Part shown: positions 1 to 8,745 of the stretch, piece after piece
How the letters are laid out: each line of letters opens with the position of its first letter
How positions within the stretch are numbered: the stretch's first letter is position 1
Notes under the pieces: generated by a model
The model's database searches: none
What the model was told of the DNA's origin: nothing
Seen by the model: the letters and a program-made list of their open reading frames with translations, nothing else
Assembly (NCBI RefSeq): GCF_028285715.1
Contig: NZ_JANQOO010000021.1
Coordinates: 62,001-126,000, forward strand
Direction: 5' to 3'
DNA from: Ulvibacterium sp.
GTDB taxonomy: Bacteria > Bacteroidota > Bacteroidia > Flavobacteriales > Flavobacteriaceae
DNA length: 64,000 nt
Made by a program: the position numbers and the translations under genes

Positions 1-868
1 GTTTATTGGTATTCCGCTTTCTACGGAGCATGTCCATAGCCAATTGTAGACCTGCAACGGTATTGGTATGATAGGGCCCTACTTTTAAATAGGGTAAATC
101 CTTTATCGGAATGGGCCAGGCATCATTTCCAAAAACGAGTATGTCCAAGGTGTCTTTTGGGTACCTTGTGGTAATCAATTCCGCTAGGGCCATGGCCACC
201 TTTTTTGCGGGTGTGATGCGATCTTCGCCATACAAAATCATACTATGGCTAATATCTATCATGAGTACCGTGCTCATTTGCGCCTTATAATGGGTATCCT
301 CCACCACTAGGTCTTCCTCGCTGAGGGAAAAATTGCCGATACCATGATTTATCTGGGCATTTTTTAGGCTCTCGGTCATTGAAATATGTTCCAGCGCATC
401 GCCATAGCGGTATTCCCTGAAATCCCCGGTATGTTCGTCCCCTCGGCCGGAAGAACCCGTTTTGTGACTACCGGCGCCCCTTCTTTTAAGTTTACCAAAA
501 ATCTGGTCTAGAGCTCTACGTCGGATGATCCGTTCCATCTTCGCAGTAATGGAAATGGTACCGTTTCCATTGCCATCTTCTCCATCTTGTCCATCTTCCC
601 CGTCATTGGACTGCCCGTCCCCATCTTCAAATTCTTCACGGATATATCCCTTGGCCTTTAGATCTTCAATAAAATCGTCAATGGTGTAGTTCTCGTCGGT
701 AAGTTCGTATTCCTTATCCAATTCACGTAACCAATCGATTGCCTCGTCAAAATCCCCCGAGGTGTGTGTAATAAGTTCTTGGAAAATATCAAAGAGTTTT
801 TCAAAGGGAGTCTGTTCCGGAGCTTCGTAGGGAACAAAGCGAAAACCTTTTCTTGTCATCATAGCCAT
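1..868 (-). CDS. VWA-domain (CoxE/Mg-chelatase type) protein, C-terminus cut by window edge
   Basis: About 289 codons are visible before the frame runs off the left edge. The start is the ATG at 866-868, with further in-frame ATGs at 862 and 859. After an N-terminal helical region comes an Asp/Gly/Asn-rich linker at about residues 78-105. A von Willebrand A domain follows, with a MIDAS motif DISHS at residues 205-209 after a hydrophobic strand. Such proteins usually work with an AAA+ MoxR or Mg-chelatase-like ATPase, which would lie outside the window. The family is clear, but the substrate is unknown. Confidence 0.8.
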   Translation of the reverse strand, partial: MAMMTRKGFRFVPYEAPEQTPFEKLFDIFQELITHTSGDFDEAIDWLRELDKEYELTDENYTIDDFIEDLKAKGYIREEFEDGDGQSNDGEDGQDGEDGNGNGTISITAKMERIIRRRALDQIFGKLKRRGAGSHKTGSSGRGDEHTGDFREYRYGDALEHISMTESLKNAQINHGIGNFSLSEEDLVVEDTHYKAQMSTVLMIDISHSMILYGEDRITPAKKVAMALAELITTRYPKDTLDILVFGNDAWPIPIKDLPYLKVGPYHTNTVAGLQLAMDMLRRKRNTNK

Positions 869-1009
869 TATATAAAATTAACACATTTGGCAGAATCCAT
901 TCCGGTTTTAAAGAAAACTTAACTTTATGGGGTTCAAACCCCGGTGCATGTCCCAACTCAAAGAAATGGCTCATGTTCATTGGTAGCACTGGTAATTCTT
1001 TCAAAAAAA

Positions 1010-1816
1010 ATGGATCAAAAACAATTTTATGGTTTTTTGAACACCCCTCCGCTTTGGCAGAATGTACAATTTGGTATACAACAGTTTACTTTTCCCAAAA
1101 TAGACCTGAACCATTTTTCGACGCAACCCATTCCCAAAAGAATACGATTAGGACATCAGATGGAACATGTTTTTAAACAATTCATGGCACATTCCGATTC
1201 CTACGAAATCCTGTTGCACGGGGTACCCGTCAAAAGGGGCAACCGAACTATAGGGGAAATCGACTTTATCCTAATGGAAGTTCAAATCCAAAAGTTGATC
1301 CATGTAGAACTCACCTATAAATTCTACCTTATTGACCCGGAAATATCCGAACCCATACATCGTTTAATAGGCCCCAATAGAAGGGATATGTTTTTTACCA
1401 AAATAGAAAAAATAAAGGACCAGCAATTCCCCTTGCTACATTCCCATGAAGGAATAATTGCTTTGTCCGGTAAGGCCATCGATTCCAAAAAAATTGAACA
1501 TCAGGTATGCTTCAAGGCACAGTTGTTTGCCCCGTATCGAAATACAGAAGTCCATATTAGGCCATTAAATCAGGGATGCATTTTTGGGTACTGGCTTCGC
1601 TTCGATGATTTCAATACCAAAGATTTTTGGTCCAATACCTACTATATTCCTTTTAAGTCCGAGTGGGTCGTGGTACCACACAAAGACGTCCCATGGTCAT
1701 CGCACCATCAAATCCTAATGGAACTCAATCTTGGCATGCTCAGCAAAAACGCTCCTATGGTCTGGATGAAAAAACCTAACGGCCAATTTGACAAGTTCTT
1801 CGTAGTATGGTGGTAA
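1010..1816 (+). CDS. DUF1853 family protein
   Basis: This 268-residue protein matches the DUF1853 pattern I know: a GEIDFI motif (E83, D85) followed by a HVELTYKFYL-like stretch (E100, K104). The E...D...E.K arrangement resembles a PD-(D/E)XK nuclease fold, but no activity is established. The ATG at 1010 was preferred over upstream frame extension because MDQKQFYGFL reads as a normal N-terminus and the extra 22 residues upstream look like translated leader. It is divergent from the VWA gene on the left and convergent with the DUF4249 gene on the right. Confidence 0.75.
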   Translation: MDQKQFYGFLNTPPLWQNVQFGIQQFTFPKIDLNHFSTQPIPKRIRLGHQMEHVFKQFMAHSDSYEILLHGVPVKRGNRTIGEIDFILMEVQIQKLIHVELTYKFYLIDPEISEPIHRLIGPNRRDMFFTKIEKIKDQQFPLLHSHEGIIALSGKAIDSKKIEHQVCFKAQLFAPYRNTEVHIRPLNQGCIFGYWLRFDDFNTKDFWSNTYYIPFKSEWVVVPHKDVPWSSHHQILMELNLGMLSKNAPMVWMKKPNGQFDKFFVVWW

Positions 1817-1870
1817 AAAGCCGCCTAAATTGAACCTACCTCTTCTACAAAGGTAACTTCTTTAGACGGC
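1814..1870 (-). terminator. Probable terminator after the TonB receptor/DUF4249 pair
   Basis: Nine bases at 1820-1828 pair with 1862-1870 with one C-A mismatch, and a nested 5-bp stem lies inside (1837-1841 with 1851-1855). On the minus strand the outer stem is followed by five T residues (1815-1819). It lies just past the stop of the DUF4249 gene, between convergent genes. Confidence 0.5.
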
Positions 1871-1907
1871 CCTTGAAAACCCAAAAATCAGCAACCAAGA
1901 TTTTCAG

Positions 1908-2744
1908 TTATTCAAACTCATAACTGGCCCTTACCACTTGTGTCAAACGAAAATAGCCATGGGCGTAATTATCCGGATTGGTCAGATTTATGCAGTTTCC
2001 CCTCAGGTCTACGGGAATGGTGGCAAAAAGGTCGACACCTCCGGATTGTTCAATAAGGATACGGATGTAATTGTAGTAATCTTCAGAAATTCCGTAGAGG
2101 GCAATATCGATTATATCGCCAGGTACGAACTCCTCGGTATCATCATCATCGTCTTTTTCATAGTACCAAGGGATTTCGTTTCCGTTTACAAACTCATCAT
2201 CCAAATCCTCAAAATCCGGTAGCAAATCCCCTCGTTCCTGAAACCTAAAAAGATAATAGTTGTCCTCATCCTCGGGATCGGTAAAGAAAATATTGACCTC
2301 GAGTGCCTCATCGTCAAAACCATCCTCGCGGGATTGGTTGATTTCGGTGATGTCCGTCACTGACATCAAAGTCTCGGTGGCGCTATAGGTTTCCCCATCA
2401 TATTGTATTTCCAGGGTATAGGACTGATCGATTATGGGAACAAAGGAACTCGTACGATACTCCCCGTTGCCCTGATCCGCAAAAATAAACTCGGTACCAC
2501 TGGAATCATTGGTGACCTTTACGGAAGCTCCGGTTACAGCGGTGTTTGTTGTGGTATCAAAAAAAGCGGTGGACATCCTCAACTTAATAGTCTGCTCATT
2601 TCCAGTGGTTCCCTTTTCCCAGTCCAGGGAGGCCTCAACGGTTAATCTTGAGGGAGCGGTCTGTACATCCACATCTATTACATCTTCACAGGATATAAAG
2701 GTTAGGGTCAGAAACAATATTGCGGTTTTAAAAAGAGTCTTCAT
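1908..2744 (-). CDS. DUF4249 outer-membrane lipoprotein
   Basis: This 278-residue protein has a lipoprotein signal peptide (lipobox FISC, Cys19) followed by the DUF4249 region (TAPSRLTVEASLDWEKG at about 30-46). It is acidic throughout, with an Asp/Glu-rich run near residue 195. Genes of this family typically sit directly downstream of a TonB-dependent receptor, and here the receptor ends 5 bp upstream, so the two are almost certainly co-transcribed. By analogy with SusD-like partners it probably assists substrate capture at the cell surface. The ligand is unknown. Confidence 0.85.
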   Translation of the reverse strand: MKTLFKTAILFLTLTFISCEDVIDVDVQTAPSRLTVEASLDWEKGTTGNEQTIKLRMSTAFFDTTTNTAVTGASVKVTNDSSGTEFIFADQGNGEYRTSSFVPIIDQSYTLEIQYDGETYSATETLMSVTDITEINQSREDGFDDEALEVNIFFTDPEDEDNYYLFRFQERGDLLPDFEDLDDEFVNGNEIPWYYEKDDDDDTEEFVPGDIIDIALYGISEDYYNYIRILIEQSGGVDLFATIPVDLRGNCINLTNPDNYAHGYFRLTQVVRASYEFE

Positions 2745-2749
2745 TTTAA

Positions 2750-5164
2750 TTAAAATTTAAAGTTATAGGTTACGGAGGGCACCATTCCAAAAATTGCTAC
2801 TCGGGTGGCTTGGTTGGCCCCTGTCTCTATATTCTGCCCGAATGAAATCGCGGCGGCATTTTTACGGTTATATAGGTTATAGATACTAAAGACCCACTCC
2901 CCTTTCCACCGTTTGTCTGGCCGCCTGTTGGGGATATAGGTTGCCGAAACATCCAATCTATGGTAAGCCGGCAATCGATCCGAATTCCTATCCGAATAAC
3001 TGGCAATGGATAGGCCCTCATACTCATACTGACCATTGGGATAGGTAACGGGTCTACCGGTCTGGAATACCAGATTGGTTCCAAAGCTCCATTTGTCGCT
3101 TAATCGATATGCTCCGGTAAGGGAAAGATCATGGGTACGATCAAAAGGTGTGTTGTACCATTTACCATCGTTTATTCCCGGGCCTCCTGCTTTACCCCCG
3201 GGTGTCCTTTGCTCCGATTTTGACAAAGTATAGGCCAGCCAACCGGTTAGCCTACCTTCGGTTTTTCGTACCAAAAATTCCAGTCCATAGGCACGGGATT
3301 CCCCATTTAGGATTTCGGTCTCAATAGTATTGTTTCCAATAAGATCTGACCCATCTATATAGTCGATGCGGTTGGAAGTTGTCTTATAATATGCTTCTAC
3401 TTCCAGAGAAAAGGTCTTGTCCATAAAATTTCTAAAATAACCCAAGGCATATTGGTCGGACAATTGTGGCTCGATAAATTGGCCACTTGGCGTCCAAACA
3501 TCCAATGGGGTTACTGTAGTGGTATTGGACAGCAAATGAATGTATTGGGCTACCCTGGAATATCCGGCTTTTACCGAGGAAACATCGTTCAATTGGTACG
3601 CAAGGGATACCCTCGGCTCCAAATTGCCGAAACTTTTTATGGTCTCACCTTTTTCAAAGTCCGTTTCCCCGATTTCCGTACCCCGCTGATAAATACCCAG
3701 GGTGCTGTTATACACCACGGGCTGATCGTTGGCATAATCTACCATAGCCTGCCCGCCCAAACGATTAAAGACGCTATAACGCAGCCCGTACTGTGCAGTC
3801 AAATTATCTGTAAGTTTGTATTCGGCGTCAATATACGCCGCACTTTCAAGGGCTTTTTTACGATCTAATGATAGCGGGTTTATGGCCGATGTTTCCGAAG
3901 TGGGTCGTACCTGGCCAGGGTCAAAGTCATAATATATGCTACTTGCCCCAAAGTCCAATTTAAACCTGTCGTTTACGTAATAGGCAAGGTCATACTTTAT
4001 ATTGTAGTTATTGATGGAGGAAATCCATTCAAATTCCTCGATCTTTATCCCAAGATCATAGTCGTATTTGCTATAGATAAGGGAGAGGTTGGAAAAGAGG
4101 CGGTCATTAAAAATATGGTTCCAACGCAGGTTTCCGGATAGATTACCGTAGCTGCTATCAAAGCTATCCCCGAAATCAAAAGCATCCCTCCCAAAGTACC
4201 CGGAAAGAAAGAGTCTATTGTTCTGGTTTAGGTTGTAGTTGGTCTTAAGGTTCAGGTCATAAAAGTAAGCGCTGTTCTTTTCACCGGCTGCCTTTAACAA
4301 AAGATGGGCATAGGAACCTCTTCCTGCTACCAAAAAGGAACCCTTGTCCTTGAACATGGGACCCTCGGCCGCCAATCTACTTGAAATTGCCCCGATTCCT
4401 CCGGTAAGGAAAAAGTTTTTACTGTTCCCATCCTTTTGTCGAATATCCAAGACCGAGGAAACCCTTCCCCCGAAACGGGCAGGGATCCCCCCTTTATATA
4501 ATTTCATGTCCTTTATGGCATCCGCATTGAACACCGAAAAGAAACCTAACAAGTGGGAAGTGTTATAAATTATGGCCTCATCCAACAATACCAAGTTTTG
4601 GTCAACGGCCCCGCCCCTAACATTGAATCCACTGGATCCTTCCCCGTTATTTGTAACGCCGGGTAATAGTTGAATCGATTTTAAGATATCCACCTCGCCC
4701 AATACCACGGGCATTTGTTTTACCGTTTTGATATTGAGTTTGGCAATACTCATTTCGGGTTTTTTAAGACTTATCCGTTCCGGTTCCTCGGCGGTCACGA
4801 CAATCTCGTCCAATCGGGTCGTATATTCCTGGACTTCGAAATCCAGTTTTTGGTTCTTATCCAATTGTATGTCTTGATTTATTTCCAAATAGCCCATATA
4901 GGATATTACTAAAACATAGTTCCCTTTAGGGGCCGTAATGGAATAAAAACCATATTCATTGGTGACTACACCTATGTTCGTATCTTTTAGAAATACGGAG
5001 GCACCGAACAACGTTTCCCCGTTATTCTTATCGGTAACCTTACCATTGATCGTGAAGCTTTCCTGACCAAAAACAAAGGCATTGACCATAAGCATGCCTA
5101 GAAGGATAAGGAAGATATTGGTCCTTTTTTTCGGGAGATTTTTTGACCTCGAATTAATGAGCAT
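2750..5164 (-). CDS. TonB-dependent receptor with carboxypeptidase-like N-terminal domain
   Basis: This is an 804-residue outer-membrane receptor. Order: signal peptide ending near VFGQ; a CarboxypepD-regulatory-like domain (FTINGKVTDKNNGETLFGAS onward, about 37-115); a TonB-box-like segment (LDEIVVTAEEP); a plug domain with the FNVRGGAVDQNLVLLDEA signature at about 180-200; and a 22-strand type beta-barrel ending in Phe (YNFKF). The ATG at 5164 is chosen over a TTG six bases upstream. No SusD gene is present, and the partner is the DUF4249 lipoprotein. It imports an unknown nutrient or complex using TonB/ExbBD energy. Confidence 0.9.
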   Translation of the reverse strand: MLINSRSKNLPKKRTNIFLILLGMLMVNAFVFGQESFTINGKVTDKNNGETLFGASVFLKDTNIGVVTNEYGFYSITAPKGNYVLVISYMGYLEINQDIQLDKNQKLDFEVQEYTTRLDEIVVTAEEPERISLKKPEMSIAKLNIKTVKQMPVVLGEVDILKSIQLLPGVTNNGEGSSGFNVRGGAVDQNLVLLDEAIIYNTSHLLGFFSVFNADAIKDMKLYKGGIPARFGGRVSSVLDIRQKDGNSKNFFLTGGIGAISSRLAAEGPMFKDKGSFLVAGRGSYAHLLLKAAGEKNSAYFYDLNLKTNYNLNQNNRLFLSGYFGRDAFDFGDSFDSSYGNLSGNLRWNHIFNDRLFSNLSLIYSKYDYDLGIKIEEFEWISSINNYNIKYDLAYYVNDRFKLDFGASSIYYDFDPGQVRPTSETSAINPLSLDRKKALESAAYIDAEYKLTDNLTAQYGLRYSVFNRLGGQAMVDYANDQPVVYNSTLGIYQRGTEIGETDFEKGETIKSFGNLEPRVSLAYQLNDVSSVKAGYSRVAQYIHLLSNTTTVTPLDVWTPSGQFIEPQLSDQYALGYFRNFMDKTFSLEVEAYYKTTSNRIDYIDGSDLIGNNTIETEILNGESRAYGLEFLVRKTEGRLTGWLAYTLSKSEQRTPGGKAGGPGINDGKWYNTPFDRTHDLSLTGAYRLSDKWSFGTNLVFQTGRPVTYPNGQYEYEGLSIASYSDRNSDRLPAYHRLDVSATYIPNRRPDKRWKGEWVFSIYNLYNRKNAAAISFGQNIETGANQATRVAIFGMVPSVTYNFKF

Positions 5165-5543
5165 ATTCAAATTTTTTTGGGTTCTAAATTCTTACGCTCT
5201 ATTGACAGTTTAAAAAATCAAGGGTTGCACATAGCTTTAAAAACTTTGCGTTTTTAGCAATATTTAACACATTCATATGGAATAAATTCTCCGTATGGGT
5301 TTTAATAAAAAATTGATTCTCAATCTATTTCATTGAAGAATTCGAAAACTTAAAGAATATCAAGACAGGTTGGGATTTTCATAGCCGTAAGCCGGAGACC
5401 CTGCTTCGAGTGCCAAATCGCGTTGTTGAAATACTTTACATTTGATAAAAATATTTCATTAAATGCAACCCTTTTAATTTCCACTTGTCTTTAGCAATGT
5501 AGTCGGCTTGATTTTAGGAAGTTAAACAACCATTTCAATTTAA
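5165..5543. other. 379-bp divergent intergenic region
   Basis: This stretch lies between the TonB receptor (minus) and the sigma factor (plus). I see no open frame of useful length and no RNA gene. The only recognisable signal is a TACATTTG box at 5437-5444. The segment around 5375-5430 is less AT-rich than the rest, but I could not assign it. Confidence 0.5.
5437..5444 (+). promoter_or_regulatory. Possible -7 box (TACATTTG) for the sigma factor operon
   Basis: It matches the Bacteroidota TAnnTTTG consensus, 100 bp before the TTG start of the sigma factor. No TTG lies at the usual 17-23 bp upstream, so only half of the promoter is supported. Confidence 0.3.
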
Positions 5544-6083
5544 TTGGAAACCAATATTCGCTTTACACATAAAGAGCTTGTTGAAAGGAGCAAGTCTGGT
5601 GATAGGAACTCGCAATATCAATTATACGAGCTCTATGTAGATGCCATGTACAACATTGGCATGCGTATGCTGGGAATAAAGGAAGATGCAGAAGATATTG
5701 TACAGGAAAGTTTTGTAGATGCCTTTAAGAATCTTGGGAGCTTCAAATATGAAAGTACATTCGGATCTTGGCTAAAAAGAATTGTTGTCAACAAGAGTAT
5801 TAATCATTTAAAGCTAAAAAAGATTCCCATTGCACCTATTGAGGACCATGAGTTCTACTTAAAGGAAGAGTCTGAAGAGAATGTTGAGGCCGTCGATATA
5901 AAAAAAGTAAAAATGGGATTGAAAAAGCTTCCGGCCGGATACCAGCAAATTATAAGCCTATACCTCATTGAAGGTTATGATCATTTGGAGATTGGAGAGA
6001 TATTGGATATCTCAACGTCCACTTCAAAATCGCAATATCACAGGGCAAAGAAAAAATTAGTTGAAATTATAAACACCTTATAA
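5544..6083 (+). CDS. ECF-type RNA polymerase sigma factor
   Basis: This 179-residue sigma-70-family protein has region 2 at about 20-75 (LYVDAMYNIGMRML, DAEDIVQESFVDAFKNLG) and region 4 at about 125-175 (LPAGYQQIISLYLIEGYDHLEIGEIL, an HTH). The start is TTG: an in-frame TAA lies directly before it (5541-5543), and the next ATG would remove part of region 2. Its stop overlaps the start of the next gene (TAATG), and that gene encodes a membrane protein suited to be its anti-sigma factor. It probably controls the envelope genes downstream and itself. Confidence 0.88.
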   Translation: METNIRFTHKELVERSKSGDRNSQYQLYELYVDAMYNIGMRMLGIKEDAEDIVQESFVDAFKNLGSFKYESTFGSWLKRIVVNKSINHLKLKKIPIAPIEDHEFYLKEESEENVEAVDIKKVKMGLKKLPAGYQQIISLYLIEGYDHLEIGEILDISTSTSKSQYHRAKKKLVEIINTL

Positions 6084-6631
6084 TGGACAATTTTGAAAAG
6101 CACATTAGGGAAAATAAAGCGCTGTTCGACGAACATAAAGCAGATAAGGCCAAACTCTGGGCCAATATCGCCTCAGATTTGGAGGAACCAGGGCCGAAAG
6201 TCGTGCCTCTATGGCGATCTCCATTAATACGGGTGGCCGCTGGTGTTCTTTTACTTTTCGGAATTGCCGGAATTACCGGTGTGTTCTTGATGAAAAAAGC
6301 CGATTACAATATGCAAGAAACTATTGTTTCCCAAGAATTGTTGGATATCGATATGCATTATAAGAGCTTGGTTTCCTATCAGGTACAACTTGTTAAGGAT
6401 AACCCTAAACTATCTGATGGGGATAAGGAGGAGTTTTTATTGTTCATGGATGAATTGGACAAGGAATATGAGCTGTTAAAATTGGAAATGAAAAAAAACC
6501 TGGACAATGAGCGTATTCTAGAAGCCATTATTGCCAACTACAAAAAAAGAATTGAACTCATTGAGAATCTGTTGCATCAGATCAATGATTCTAAAATAAC
6601 AAATGAAGATTATGATGGATACATTTTATAA
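6083..6631 (+). CDS. Membrane protein, probable anti-sigma factor
   Basis: This 182-residue protein has a cytoplasmic N-terminus of about 50 residues, one membrane segment (VAAGVLLLFGIAGITGVFLM, about 50-69) and a long charged, probably coiled-coil C-terminal part. Its start codon shares one base with the stop of the sigma factor gene, indicating translational coupling. Position and single-span topology fit a membrane-bound regulator of the sigma factor. No zinc-binding anti-sigma (ZAS) HxxxCxxC motif is visible, so the anti-sigma role rests on context. Confidence 0.65.
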   Translation: MDNFEKHIRENKALFDEHKADKAKLWANIASDLEEPGPKVVPLWRSPLIRVAAGVLLLFGIAGITGVFLMKKADYNMQETIVSQELLDIDMHYKSLVSYQVQLVKDNPKLSDGDKEEFLLFMDELDKEYELLKLEMKKNLDNERILEAIIANYKKRIELIENLLHQINDSKITNEDYDGYIL

Positions 6632-7703
6632 AAAACTGTTTGTTGTATTGGTCCTCGTGCTATGTGGCCATTCTTCACATGCACAGGAGGAGGTATCGAA
6701 ACAGCTTAGGGAAACCTACGAAATGACCAATTCCGGGGAGCTGTATTTGGAAAACAAGTACGGGGACGTAACCGTTACTGGATGGGATAGGGACAATGTC
6801 TCCATTACGGTAGATATCACGGTATCGCACAGGAAACTGGACAACGCAAAAAACCTTCTGGACCGCATTTCACTGGACATTCGGGAAATTGAGGATTTTA
6901 TAACGGTTACTTCAGAAATTGCGGAGAAAAGTACCGGTTTTTTTGCCCGGTACTTCAATAAGGCAAACCCTTTTGATTTTGATAGAAGTAATGTCCAAAT
7001 AGACTATACGATTCAATTACCGGAAAATGCGGAACTGGATATTACCAACAAATTTGGAGACGTGATCATCGGTGATTGGTCCGGAAAATTGAAAGCTACC
7101 GTTGAGCATGGCGATGTTTGGGTCAATAAGGATATCAACAATGCAGATGTAACCTTAAAGTATGGAAAACTGAGGACCAAAAACATCAACTATGGGAATA
7201 TTCGCGTAAAAAATGGAAGTGTGGATGTGGAAGAGTCCAAGGATTTACGGATCAATAGTAGTGGTACGGATATCGAAATAGACCGGGTATCTTCCCTGGA
7301 GATATACTCCAGTAAGGACGAAATCACAATTGGGGAGGTAAGTGGTATAAACGGGGATTTGCGATTTACCAATATGCAACTGAATGCTGTTGGGGACCAA
7401 GTTAATCTTACCATGAAAATTGCAGATTTTAGAGTGTCCAAAGTAACTAATCCGGATGCCACCATTGTCATCGATCAGGAATCTTCCGAAGTGAGTCTTG
7501 CCATCTCCGACTTCTCCTTTCGATTTGATGCCACTTTGGAAGAAGGCCTATTACGGCTTCCCAAGTCCTTTAAGAATGTTGAGACCAAAATGTTGAACAA
7601 GGGACAAAGGATCCGAGAAATAACGGCAACATACGGTAAGGGGCTCTCGGGCGAGATTTCCATTACGGGGGTAAAGGGCGTCATACTTTTAAAGGAATTT
7701 TAG
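6603..7703 (+). CDS. Exported beta-helix-like protein (DUF4097/GIN-like)
   Basis: This 366-residue protein has a signal peptide with cleavage likely at SHA-QE. The body has repeated short strands such as LYLENKYGDVTVTGWDRDNV and LDITNKFGDVIIGDWSG, the periodic pattern of DUF4097 and head-GIN adhesin-like proteins. It overlaps the preceding gene by 29 bp. ATGs at 6612 and 6615 are equally plausible starts. It is probably periplasmic or surface-attached, and its function is unknown. A related architecture recurs in the GIN lipoprotein at the end of the cluster. Confidence 0.65.
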   Translation: MKIMMDTFYKKLFVVLVLVLCGHSSHAQEEVSKQLRETYEMTNSGELYLENKYGDVTVTGWDRDNVSITVDITVSHRKLDNAKNLLDRISLDIREIEDFITVTSEIAEKSTGFFARYFNKANPFDFDRSNVQIDYTIQLPENAELDITNKFGDVIIGDWSGKLKATVEHGDVWVNKDINNADVTLKYGKLRTKNINYGNIRVKNGSVDVEESKDLRINSSGTDIEIDRVSSLEIYSSKDEITIGEVSGINGDLRFTNMQLNAVGDQVNLTMKIADFRVSKVTNPDATIVIDQESSEVSLAISDFSFRFDATLEEGLLRLPKSFKNVETKMLNKGQRIREITATYGKGLSGEISITGVKGVILLKEF

Positions 7704-7814
7704 CTCCGAAAACAAATTCTGCCTGTTTGGAGTCAACCTCGAATGGGTAATATATTCGACACAAAAACTTCGTTCAAAAAAAAAATTGGAAAATATGCAA
7801 CCTTTTCCCAATTG

Positions 7815-7838
7815 GATTGTCTTTTGAATTAGACAATC
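7815..7838. repeat. 8-bp perfect inverted repeat before the OMP gene
   Basis: GATTGTCT at 7815-7822 and its complement at 7831-7838 are separated by 8 bases, 16 bp before the start of the next gene. It could be an operator or a 5'-UTR stem. No T-run follows on the plus strand, so it is not a terminator for the upstream gene. Confidence 0.35.
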
Positions 7839-7853
7839 AAAAAACAATAAAGC

Positions 7854-8519
7854 ATGGTACATCAAAAATCTTTTTTCTTATTTATTATTCTACTTTTTGC
7901 AGGGCTTACCTATGCACAGGAAGACGATCAGGAAGACGAGGAGTATCTTGAATTCAACGATCGCAAAAATGTGGTCCACGGCGTATACTTGGGAATAAAC
8001 GCCCAATTCGGTGAAATTGATGGGGAGCCAACCTATCAAGGCGGTCTCAAAGTGGCCTATGTAGCCAATCAACAATTTGAAGTGGGGTTCTCGGGAACTT
8101 TTTTCTATTCCGTTCAGGATGTCTTCAATAGCGACCTGGCCAGGGATCAGGACTTGATCGGGGCCTATGGCGGCTTACATTTGGAGCCCATTTTTTTTAG
8201 CAAGTCTGTGGTAAACCTATCATTTCCCCTCTTAATAGGCGCAGGTGCCGTTGGTTACGTTGATGATAATTTCGATGATGACGATTATGAGCTTACTGAG
8301 GATGATGTAGATGCCATTTTTGTTTTGGAACCGGGAGTAAGTATGTTGTTCAATGTTTCCCGATATCTACAGCTTGAAGCCGGTGTAAAATATCGTTTTT
8401 CCAACAAGATAGACCTTGATTTCAGCCCAGTTTCGCGAATCAATGGTTTTTCAGCCGGCATTGGGGTTAAGATAGGTGTTTTTAATATGGGTAGAAACCG
8501 TTATAAAAAGAATATATAA
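7854..8519 (+). CDS. Outer-membrane beta-barrel protein
   Basis: This 221-residue protein has a signal peptide ending at TYA-QE, a short acidic stretch, then alternating amphipathic strands typical of an 8-strand-type barrel (GVYLGINAQFGEI, LQLEAGVKYRFS, FSAGIGVKIGVF). An acidic loop (DDNFDDDDYELTEDD) sits at about 140-155. It lies in the sigma-factor cluster 150 bp after the previous gene. Its role, whether structural or as a pore, cannot be deduced. Confidence 0.7.
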   Translation: MVHQKSFFLFIILLFAGLTYAQEDDQEDEEYLEFNDRKNVVHGVYLGINAQFGEIDGEPTYQGGLKVAYVANQQFEVGFSGTFFYSVQDVFNSDLARDQDLIGAYGGLHLEPIFFSKSVVNLSFPLLIGAGAVGYVDDNFDDDDYELTEDDVDAIFVLEPGVSMLFNVSRYLQLEAGVKYRFSNKIDLDFSPVSRINGFSAGIGVKIGVFNMGRNRYKKNI

Positions 8520-8520
8520 A

Positions 8521-8745
8521 ATGAAAAATAATTCGTTTACCGGTCTTTGTGCGGTATGCCATGAAGTAATTGAGACCCAACATGTCTTTTCGGAAAACAA
8601 TCAAGTATACCTAAAAAAAGGAAATACATCACACTCCATCACTTTGAAGAACCATGAGCAATGGTTTCCGGTCAACTTTCAATGGATCCCGGTCATGGAG
8701 TTGAAAAACAATCTTGAAAATCAATTAGAAAAATTATCAAAATGA
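8521..8745 (+). CDS. Small conserved-looking protein with a CxxC motif
   Basis: This 74-residue protein starts at the ATG one base after the OMP gene and ends with its stop codon overlapping the next start (ATGA, 8742-8745). It has CAVC at residues 10-13 and a charged, probably helical C-terminus. There is no signal peptide. I do not recognise the family. Tight packing between the OMP and GIN genes argues that it is real and co-expressed with them. Confidence 0.6.
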   Translation: MKNNSFTGLCAVCHEVIETQHVFSENNQVYLKKGNTSHSITLKNHEQWFPVNFQWIPVMELKNNLENQLEKLSK

